The position numbers and the translations under genes are program-made. This document shows positions 48,756 through 59,242 of a DNA stretch of 64,000 nucleotides, in pieces. The stretch comes from Trichosphaerium sp. ATCC 40318 (taxonomy: Eukaryota; Discosea; Flabellinia; Trichosidae): positions 1-64,000 of the forward strand of contig JALMLS010000452.1 of NCBI GenBank assembly GCA_038496445.1, in the 5' to 3' direction. Position 1 is the stretch's first letter; every line of letters starts with the position of its first letter. The notes below the pieces were generated by a model. It searched no databases. It was not told the origin of the DNA and was given only the letters and a program-made list of their open reading frames with translations.

Positions 48756-51700
48756 GAGGAGCTATGTTGAACGCAAATAATGTACACCGAGCCGTAACAC
48801 AAATAATTCGATGAACCATCGGCAAAACTTAAATCCATTTTACCGTACAATCAACACTGGTGACAACGCTTCATGGGCGGCCAACATAGCATCAAAGAAT
48901 CATCAGAATTAAAAGGTAATAGAAGCGAATCTTTGATCTGCCTCTACGTTTATTAAAAGTTCTTCAATAGCCGAATTGGTAGAGCTTCAATTAGTTTTCA
49001 GTAACATTACAACAGGTACGTAGCCTATTCGAGTTAATATTTGTTTAATGTTTTACTAGCTGATGAACTAAGGAACAGTATCCGTAATCAAGCGATAGCC
49101 AATGATATTCTGCTCTATTCAGGTTCGGTGCCTAAATCTTGCTTGTAACCAATAAATATAGTGCTTCGTGGCCTAGCTAGTACTGCGATGATGTGCATAT
49201 ACCAGGGGGTAAACATTGAAGCTTCCTCGTACGACGGACGCACAGTTTTACACGTTGCAGGTACCTCGGATTTGCGCATCACCAAAACGCACTTACTTGA
49301 ACTATAAAGCCACAACGGGACACTTCAATATAGCTCAAATATTAATCAACTCAGGCGCAAGCATTGAAGCCAGAGATAAAGACGGATGCACACCTTTACA
49401 TCTTGCGGGTATGTTATTAAATAATGACTCCAATTTACGGTTCTTAGCGAATGAAGGACATATTGAAGTAGTTCAAATATTGCTCAAGTCAACAGCGGAT
49501 TTTGAAGCGACGGATAACCAGGGACGCACACCTCTTGTTTGCGCAGGTAATTGTAATCTTGTAACTACTACAACTAATTCGCACTTCGTATCTTAGCCAA
49601 TAAAGGACACAAAAAAGTTGCTGAGATGTTACGCCAGGCGATGATAAGTACTGAAAAAGTAGGAAAGGATGGACGTACTACTTTACACAATGCAGGTAAC
49701 TAAGTGATACAGGTGTTAAGTGGATTAACTTGATTCCAAGCCCGTAGCGGACAAATTACAATTGTGGAAATGCTACTCGACTCAGGTGTAGATGTAGATG
49801 CTACAGAAAAGAATGGATCCACACCCCTACATGATGCAGGTAAATAAGTTTACTAATAATAATTATAAAACGTGCGCTCACATACTATACCAGCGTTTTA
49901 TGGACACGACAAGATTGTACAATTGTTACTAAAAGCAAACGCAAACATACAAGCATCGAATATCTACGGACACAAACCGATTCATTGCGCAGGTATTGTC
50001 ATCTTTCAAGTTTTGAGTTTAAGTCTTAAATTAGCTCAAAATGGGCACAGTGAAGTTGTTGAAACATTAATCAAATCAAGTGCGAGCATTCACGCTACAG
50101 ATAAAGATGAAAACACAGCTTTACATACAGCAGGTATCCTAAACTTCTACATAGTGTACTAGTGACTTTAATTCACAAAACTCGGTAGGCATCGAGGGAC
50201 ACAGTGAAGTTGTCGATATCTTAATTAAAAATAAAACCAACGTTGAAGCTGTAAACATCCGATTGCAAACGGCTTTGCACTGTGCAGGTACCTAAATTAC
50301 TAACCACGTAATGTTACTACTTTGTTTAGTGTATAACGGGCACACTGAAGTAGTTGAAGTGTTGACTAAGAACAGCGCCAACATTGAAGCTAAAGATAAA
50401 GATGATTGTACTGCTTTACTAGTTGCAGGTAATATTGTGAGCGTGTACAATAATTTAACTCCTATTAGCCAGTATGGGCCGTGACATAGCTGCTAGTATT
50501 TTAATTAATGCTGGAGCTAACATTGGAGCCACAGATAAAAATGGATTGACAGCATTACATCTTGCAGGTAGTTTTGCCTTTTTGAATATAAGCTGATTTT
50601 AGCCTAGCATTATCCGGACACAACCCAGTTTTGCTGACTTTATTGAAACAAATTAAAGTCATTTCAATAAGCACAACCAAGTGGCAAACAGTTTTCAAAC
50701 AGATACTTAAACATGTGGTTGACAATGATACTGCATTCATCAGTGTGTTTGAAACTCTTTTGACACAGTTTCCAAACGATCATCAAAGCCGCAAACTATG
50801 GCTATCTTGTGCACACATGAAAGAGATGCACTGGCGACTCAATCTTGCAAAATGGCTGCAGTACTTGGTAAATTCTTAACTCAAACATTCATACTAATAT
50901 AATACAAAGCCGACCCATTCTAGTTTTAAAGTTGCAATGCAAAAAGGCATTTGCCATTTGATTTGTACATACAATCCCATGTTTGTACAGTCTTCGGTAC
51001 AAACATAAAATACAAGCATACGTGTACATTAATTTGTTGTTTTTATATCAGAGCTTTTGGTTACAGCAAGGAGAGCTGATGGAAGGAATTCTATCCGACT
51101 TACCAGATGACATGTGGAGTAGTACTACACAAACTGGGTCTGTTGTTAAAATGTGTGTAAAAGAAGGATGGTGTACAAATTCTCTTCAAAAAGTACCCAA
51201 GCAAGATCGTATGTGGTTAGTGGTATAAGCAAACGTATATTAACTCTTTAAAGTTTTTGAATGCCGTGATTGTGTTAAAAACACACGTGGATTATTTTTG
51301 TGCGGTTATTGTGTTACTCAACATAAACACAAACAGGTAATTTCCCACGTACTACTACTTGTTTATGTGTGTAGAACCTGAAAAAGTACATCAGCGATCC
51401 AGTTGTTCGTTGTGAATGCAAGGATTGCAAACATGTCATTAATCCTTTCTCTCCCTATCAAAGAGTTGTAAACCCTACAGCAGGTAAAAAAACACTGTTA
51501 GTTCAATAACACTAAAGCTTGAAGGATTAAAAAGTGAGACGTCATGGGACTTAAATCCAAGATTACATTATGCCCACACCTGGGATAGATCCAACAGCAA
51601 GTGAGTAGTTACACTTGTATTTATTGACTCATGTTTAACTGTTTTTGTCAAACAAAAAAGGGGTACAATTGAAAAAGCAACGCACTATAGAACACTGAAT

Positions 51701-52993
51701 CTTCTTGATTCAAATAAAAATGATATTGTAGCCAAGAGAGAACTACAGTTTCTTCACCGACATATGTCAAAAATGCACGGCTATGATGAATATGATGTTG
51801 TAGAAGCTCATCTTGTTTGCAATGATATATTGACTCAAAACTTTGGCACATACAATACCATGCTGAAGCAAAGACACCAGTATGTTTGTAATTATTACTA
51901 CCAGCGAATTCATAACATAGTTGTTTTAATTAGAGACCTACCAGACACATGGAACAAAAAAGATCACAAGCATAATAATCACAAAAATAGAGTTGCCAAA
52001 CATGCTGTAAATCTCATACAGAACTCCAGTTGTATCCATGACGTTTCTGATCAGGTACATTTTATACCTGTGCATTGTTGACCCAATAATCAGCTACCAG
52101 CTGTATTAATGGTTCATGGAACAACTCGTGAAGCCGCTTGGAGTATTGTAAAAGCTGGATTTGGAGTGATAAGTTCATTGGATTCTGGATACTATGGACA
52201 AGGAATCTACTTTACAGTACGTGCTTTTAAAAAAGTCACCATTGACAATCTTACTTGTTTTTTTTTGAAATAGCACAGCATTAAGTATGCCTGTGCATAC
52301 GACACATCTGGTGAAGATAAGAAGACACTCGTGCTTAGTTTGGTAACGCCTGGGAATGTATATCCTGTACACAACTGAAACCAATCACACTATTGATTTG
52401 TTTATTTACAAAGCATTGATAGGTTACAGAAAACCCTCAAGATAAAGCCAATCTTGTTGGTAAGCCAATTAAAGCTGGATATCAAAGTCATTATGTATTG
52501 GTAAACAGGAAAGGACAGGTGTTAAGCCAAGATAAAATAAATAAGGCAGTATACGATGAACTGGTTGTAGCTCAAGGTAGTGATTACAATTGATGTACTT
52601 GTTGACTAAGTTGTGATTTTAGATGTACAGACTGTTGCTCGTTACATCATCACAGTTGTGCGAAAACCAAAACAACAAACAAAAAGAGCAAAGAAATCAC
52701 CTGCAACATCAGAGGGTACTGGTGAATCTGGTTCTGATGACTTGTCTGATTCTGATGATTGTGACAACTTTACCTATAAGCGGTACAAAATAAGTGTGCA
52801 TCAATCACTTTCCTTACTTACTTTTGTGCAAAGACAATTATGGGCCTCTAGCTATTTGAATGAGCCTCAAATACAACAACCAACCACACATGACAAGCTA
52901 CTACAAGCGTTGGAAGAAAACAAAAGATTAAAACAAGTTCACATGAGACTTATGGAAATAACACAAACTAATACAAAAAAAGTAGTTAAATAA
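48756..52993 (+). repeat. Left arm of a large inverted repeat
   Basis: Sequence from about 48756 is repeated in reverse orientation at 59242 downwards. The first 270 bp (5' leader and exon 1) and the 3' third (helical, zinc-finger and PARP exons with their introns) are nearly identical, while the ankyrin part differs in sequence and length. The arms are separated by about 520 bp that I could not match. Confidence 0.8.
48873..52993 (+). CDS. Ankyrin-UBR-PARP protein, copy A
   Basis: The start at 48873 gives MGGQHSIKESSELK, an N-myristoylation-type N-terminus (Gly2, Ser6). An intron ends at CAATAG before AELVELQ. Ten ankyrin repeats follow, each its own exon of about 98 nt with phase-1 borders (for example GHIEVVQILLKSTADFEATD, GCTPLHLA). 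A helical block (WLSCAHMKEMHWRLNLAKWL) leads to a UBR-type zinc finger: WCTNSLQ, FECRDC, LCGYCVTQHKHK, CECKDC. Next are VVEAHLVCNDILTQNFGTYN and a PARP domain with VLMVHGTTREAAW, SGYYGQGIYFT, LVLSLVTPGNVYP and YDELVVAQ, keeping the H-Y-E triad of ADP-ribose polymerases. An acidic Ser/Asp stretch and coiled coil end the protein. It is predicted to modify membrane-near partners chosen by the ankyrin repeats. The order differs from tankyrase, which has SAM instead of UBR. Confidence 0.8.
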
Positions 52994-52999
52994 TAAAAC

Positions 53000-53510
53000 A
53001 GGTTCACTGGTACAGTTACAACAAAACTACAAGTAATAAACTCCAACAGGGTGCCTACGCCATGACTAATAATACAGTCAATCAAAGAATTTGTAAACAA
53101 ATATAATCCTTGAATTTGGGAAACTTTACCTGAGTTACTTAGTGTTTACTTTTGAATAAAAGTTATTACCAACAGCAAATAAATAGTTGTTATAAGTATT
53201 ATCTGCAAACGGACTTATGGGTAACAACTTTATTGATGTGTTATTATTCGATAAGATTTGACCCATAAGTCCTTTGCCAGATAATCTAAAATTACCAAGA
53301 TGTTGGTTGGCAAATAATACTTTTATTTATTTTGTTTTTATTTAATTACCAAGATGTTGGCAAAACAAGGATTTTGGTAAAAAAACCACAGAAAGAATGT
53401 ATTTCTAAACATGATGCACCCAAAAAGGATAAAGTGTTTATGTTTTAGTTTGTTGTAACAGTATTTGTGGTGCACAAGTGTATGTTTATAATCTAGTTAC
53501 TTTTTGTTTA
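53000..53510. other. Spacer between convergent paralogues
   Basis: About 520 bp between the 3' ends of copies A and B, AT-rich, containing a short repeat (ATTACCAAGATGTTGG at 53292 and 53346). It should hold both polyadenylation sites. Confidence 0.5.
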
Positions 53511-56500
53511 TTAATTTGATGTTATTTTCTCTAATTCTAGATTGGCTTGTTTAAGTTCTTCATTTTCTTTCAACACTTGTAGTAGCTTGTCATGTGTGGT
53601 TGGTTGTTGTATTTGAGGCTCATTCAAATAGCTAGAGGCCCATAATTGTCTTTGCACAAAAGTAAGTAAGGAAAGTGATTGATGCACACTTATTTTGTAC
53701 CGCTTATAGGTAAAGTTGTCACAATCGTCAGAATCAGACAAGTCATCGGAACCAGATTCACCAATATCCTTTGATGTTGCAGGTGATTTCTTTGCTCTTT
53801 TTGTTTGTTGTTTTGGTTTTCGCACAACTGTGATGATGTAACGAGCAACAGTCTGTACATCTAAAATCACAACTTAGTCAACAAGTACATCAAATAAATA
53901 TATAATCACTACCTTGAGCTACAACCAGTTCATCATATACCGCTGTGTCTATTTTATCTTGGCTTAACACCTGTCCTTTCCTGTTTACCAATACATAATG
54001 ACTTTGATATCCAGCTTTAATTGGCTTACCAACAAGATTGGAGTCATCTCGAGGGTTTTCTGTAACCTATCAATGCTTTGTAAATAACAAATCAATAGTG
54101 TGATTGGTTTCAGTTGTGTACAGGATATACATTCCCAGGCGTTACCAAACTAAGCACGAGTGTCTTCTTATCTTCACCAGATGTGTCGTATGCACAGGCA
54201 TACTCAATGCTGTGCTATTTCAAAAAAAAATAAGTAAGATTGTCAATGGTGACTTTTTTAAAAGCACGTACTGTAAAGTAGATTCCTTGTCCATAGTATC
54301 CAGAATCCAATGAACTTATCACTCCAAATCCAGCTTTTACAATACCCCAAGCGGCTTCACGAGTTGTTCCATGAACCATTAATACAACTGGTAGCTGATT
54401 ATGTGGTGAGATTTTATCATATTTCAGATACAAACTACCTGCTCTGAATTATTGTTTGTATGTAGGGTATTTTCGCCAACAAGTTCTGAACAACAACCTG
54501 CAACCTTTATTTTGTGATCGGTTGCCTGTTCCCAGTCATTTTTACAAAACAATTTATGAAGCTCTCTAAATAACAGCTAAGCTTATTTGTAGTGAATTAA
54601 GCAAGTATACATACTGATGTCTGTGTTTAAGTACTGTATTGTACATGCCAAAGTTTTGAGTCAACATATCATTGCAAACAAGATGAGCTTCTACAACATC
54701 ATATTCATCATAGCCGTGCATTTTTGACATATGTCGGTGAAGAAACTGTAGTTCTCTCTTGGCTACAATATCATTTTTATTTGAATCAAGAAGATTCAGT
54801 GTTCTATAGTGCGTTGCTTTTTCAATTGTACCCCTTTTTTGTTTGACAAAAACAGTTAAACATGAGTCAATAAATACAAGTGTAACTACTCACTTGCTGT
54901 TGGATCTATCCCAGGTGTGGGCATAATGTAATCTTGGATTTAAGTCCCATGACGTCTCACTTTTTAATCCTAAAAGGGTTATTGTCAAATATTGAAATAT
55001 GACAATGTTGTTGTTACCTATTGTGGAGGGTTTACCTCCATGATTTGGTGAGAAGGTATTACTGACTATGTGATTGCAAGCTGTGCATTCACATTTTTTG
55101 AAACTACCAATTTGCTTTGAGAGCTTCTACCCAAACCGTTAGCAAATATAAATATAAAATAAATACGTGGGTTTGATTATGTTGAGTAGCACAATAACCG
55201 CACAAATACAATCCATATTGAGAACAATCATAGCAAGCAAACGCTGTATAATGTTAATAAAAGAAATACCAACTAAACACATACTATCTTGCTTGGGTAC
55301 TTTTTGAAGAGAATTTGTACACCATCCTTCTTTTACACACATTTCAATAACAGACCCAGTTGTTGTATTACTCCACATGTCATCTGGTAAGTCGGATAGA
55401 ATTCCTTCCATCAGCTCTCCTTGCTGTAACCAAAAGCTCTGATATAAAAACAACAAATTAATGTACACGTATGCTTGTATTTTATGTTTGTACCGAAGAC
55501 TGTACAAACATGGGATTGTATGTACAAATCAAATGGCAAATGCCTTTTTGCATTGCAACTTTAAAATATGGACGTGTTGGCTTTGTGTGATTAGTGCTTA
55601 ATTGTTGGTAAAAAAGGCATACCAAGTATTGCAACCATTTTGCAAGATTGAGTCGCCAGTGAGGTATCTCTTTCATGTGTGCGCATGATAACCATAGTCC
55701 ACGACTGCATTGGTCATTTGGAAACAGTGTCAAAAGAGTTTCAAACACAATAATGAATGCAGGATCATCAGCAACTACCTGTTTTAGTATCTTTCTTAAA
55801 GCCATTTTCCATTTGAAAGTGATTAATGAAATGTCTCTAGCTTGTTTCAATAAAGTCAGTAAAACTGGGTTGTGTCCAGATAATGCTAATATGAATTAAG
55901 TGACTTCAAATCAAGTATATATACCTGCAGCATATAAAGCAGTACGCCCATTGTCTTGTTTGGATTCAATGTTGGCTCCTGATTCAAGTAATATTTTTAC
56001 CACATTATCATGTCCTTTAATGGCTAACAATTAAAGTTAATGTGAGTAGCAGATGTTGTTATGTTTAAACAGTATCACACCTGCAATAATTAAAGCAGTA
56101 CGTCCATCATTTTGTTTGGCTTCAATGTTGGCTCCTGATTCAAGTAATACTTTTATCACATTATCATGTCCTTTAATGGCTAACAATTAAAGTTAATGTA
56201 ACAGATGTTGTTATGGTTAAGCATTATCATACCTGCATCAATTAAAGCAGTACATCCATCATTTTCTTTGGCTTCAATGTTGGCTCCTGATTCAAGTAAT
56301 ACTTTTATCACATTATCATGTCCATACATGGCTAATTAAAGTGTATGTGAGTAACAAATGTTGTTATGTTTAAACAGTATCATACCTGCAATAATTAAAG
56401 CAGTACGTCCATCGTCTTGTTTGGCTTCAATGTTGGCTCCTGATTCAAGTAATACTTTTATCACATTATCATGTCCTTTATACGCTAACAATTAAAGTTA

Positions 56501-59126
56501 ATGTGAGTAACAGATGTTGTTATGTTTAAACAGTATCATACCTGCAATAATTAAAGCAGTACATCCATAGTTTTCTTTGGCTTCAATGTTGGCTCCTGAT
56601 TCAATTAATACTTTTACCACATTATCATGTCCTTCAATGGCTAACAATTAAAGTGTATGTGAGTAACAGATGTTGTTATATTTAAAAAGTATCATACCTG
56701 CAATAATTAAAGCAGTACATCCATCGTCTTGTTTGGCTTCAATGTTGGCTCCTGATTCAAGTAATACTTTTATCACATTATCATGTCCTTTAATGGCTAA
56801 CAATTAAAGTTAATGTGAATAACAGATGTTGTTATGTTTAAACAGTATCATACCTGCAACAATTAAAGCAGTACGGTCATTATTTTCTTTGGCTTCAATA
56901 TTGGCTCCTGATTCAAGTAATATTTTTACCATATTATCGTCTCCTTCAATGGCTAACAATTAAAGTGTATGTGAGTAACAGATGTTGTTATATTTAAAAC
57001 AGTATCATACCTGCAATAATTAAAGCAGTATGTCCATTATTTTGTTTGGCTTCAATGTTGGCTCCTGATTCAAGTAATATTTTTATCACATTATTGTCTC
57101 CTTTATTGGCTAACAATTAAAGTGTATGTGAGTAACAAATGTTGTTATATTTAAAACACTATCATACCTGCATTAATTAAAGCAATACGTACATTGCGTA
57201 TTTTAGCTTCAATGTTGGCTCCTGGTTCATGTGATATTTTTACCATTTTATCATATCCTTCAATGACTAACAATTAAAGTGTATGTGAGTAACAGATGTT
57301 GTTATATTTTAAACACTATCATACCTGCACCAATTAAAGCAGTACATCCATCGTCTCGTTTAGCTTCAATGTTGGCTCCTGATTCAAGTAATATTTTTAC
57401 CACATTATCATGTCCACACATGGCTAACAATTAAAGTTAATGTGAGTAACAGATGTTGTTATGTATAAACAGTATCATACCTGCAATAATTAAAGCAGTA
57501 CGTCCATTATTTTCTTTGGCTTCAATGTTGGCTCCTGATTCAAGTAATACTTTTATCACATTATCGTCTCCTTTATTGGCTAACAATTAAAGTGTATGTG
57601 AGTAACAAATGTTATGTTTAAAACAGTATCATACCTGCAATAATTAAAGCAGTACATCCATTGTCTTCTTCAGCTTCAATGTTGGCTCCTGATTCAAGTA
57701 ATACTTTTACCATTTTATCATGTCCATACATGGCTAACAATTAAAGTTAATGTGAGTAACAGATGTTGTTATGTTTAAACAGTATCACACCTGCAACAAT
57801 TAAAGCAGTACGTCCATTATTTTGTTTGGCTTCAATATTGGCTCCTGATTCAAGTAATACTTTTATCACATTATCATGTCCTTTAATGACTAACAATTAA
57901 AGTGTATGTGAGTAACAGATGTTGTTATATTTAAAACAGTATCATACCTGCAGCAATTAAAGCAGTACATCCATCGTCTTCTTTGGCTTCAATGTTGGCT
58001 CCTGATTCAAGTAATACTTTAACTACTTTATCATGTCCTTTAATGGCTAATTAAAGTTTATGTGAGTAGTAGATGTTGTTATGTTTAAACAGTATCATAC
58101 CTGCAATAATTAAAGCAGTACATCCATAGTTTTCTTTGGCTTCAATGTTGGCTCCTGATTCAAGTAATACTTTTACCATTTTATCGTCTCCTTCAAGGGC
58201 TAACAATTAAAGTGTATGTGAGTAACAGATGTTGTTATATTTTAAACAGTATCACACCTGCACCAATTAAAGCAGTACATCCATCGTCTCGTTTGGCTTC
58301 AATGTTGGCTCCTGATTCAAGTAATATTTTTACCACATTATCGTCTCCTCCAAGGGCTAACAATTAAAGTGTGTGAGTAACAGATGTTGCCACGTTTAAA
58401 ACAGTATCATACCTGCAATAATTAAAGCAGTACATCCATAGTTTTCTTTGGCTTCAATGTTGGCTCCTGATTCAAGTAATACTTTTACCACATTATCATG
58501 TCCACACATGGCTAACAATTAAAGTGTATGTGAGTAACAAATGTTGTTATATTAAAAACAGTATCATACCTGCAATAATTAAAGCAGTACATCCATGGTC
58601 TTCTTTGGCTTCAATGTTGGCTCCTGATTCAAGTAATACTTTTATCACTTTATCATGTCCTCCAATGGCTAACGATTAAAGTGTATGTGAGTAGTAGATG
58701 TTGTTATGTTTAAAACAGTATCATACCTGCAATAATTAAAGCAGTACGCCCATATTTTTGTTTGGCTTCAATGTTCAATCTTGATTGTATGCATAACATT
58801 ACAATAACATGGAGATTGTTGCTAGCTACAAATTGGGTTGATACTTAACTGTTGGCAAATACAAACCTGAGTAGAATAGAATGTCTTTTGCTGTCTCAAG
58901 AGAATGTAGTGTTTGTTTCAGCACATCACCTAAAGGAGCAGCGATGTTAAAAAAAGCGAACATGTTTAAACCAAGGGAGGTACATGTTGTAATATTGAGG
59001 TATTTGCATTGAAGCTGCGCCAATTCGGCTATTGAAGAACTTTTAATAAACGTAGAGGCAGATCAAAGATTCGCTTCTATTACCTTTTAATTCTGATGAT
59101 TCTTTGATGCTATGTTGGCCGCCCAT
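53511..59126 (-). CDS. Ankyrin-UBR-PARP protein, copy B (expanded array)
   Basis: Same layout as copy A, read on the minus strand from 59126: MGGQHSIKESSELK, AELAQLQ, a short helical exon (LHSLETAKDILFYS), then 19 ankyrin exons with the consensus GHDNVIKVLLESGANIEAK, then GRTALIIA, and a twentieth degenerate repeat continuous with the helical block. The zinc finger reads WCTNSLQ, FACYDC, LCGYCATQH, KCECTAC. The PARP domain has VLMVHGTTREAAWGI, GYYGQGIYFT and YDELVVAQ, so His, Tyr and Glu are all present. Two exons (about 55020-55125 and 54440-54575) differ almost completely from those of copy A although flanking exons match. The C-terminal coiled coil also differs at its end. No stop or frameshift was seen, so the gene looks functional. 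Confidence 0.8.
55925..58795 (-). repeat. Tandem array of 19 ankyrin exon-plus-intron units
   Basis: A unit of about 155 bp, made of a roughly 98-nt ankyrin exon and a 55-60-nt intron, recurs 19 times. The marker TTCAATGTTGGCTCCTGATT is found about every 155 bp from 55965 to 58620, with slightly altered forms at 56895, 57212, 57835 and 58768. Introns are conserved as strongly as exons (donor GTATGATAC or GTGTGATAC, end TTAATTGTTAG). This points to recent amplification or ongoing homogenisation of the whole unit. Confidence 0.9.
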
Positions 59127-59242
59127 GAAGCGTTGTCACCAGTGCTGATTGTACGGTAAAATGGATTTAAGTTTTGCCGACGGTTCATCGAATTACTTGT
59201 GTTCCGGCTCGGTGTACATTGTTTGCGTTCAACATATCTCCT

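Larger units (their letters stand above)
53511..59242 (-). repeat. Right arm of a large inverted repeat
   Basis: Reverse-oriented counterpart of 48756-52993. It is longer by about 1.5 kb, mostly because of the ankyrin exon array at 55925-58795. Homology with the left arm stops close to 59242, about 115 bp upstream of the start codon. Confidence 0.8.

Noticed and set aside
55925-58795. Regular repeats with about 155-bp period that could be mistaken for a CRISPR-like or satellite array
   Set aside because: Each unit translates to one complete ankyrin repeat with splice sites, and the host is eukaryotic; it is a coding exon array.
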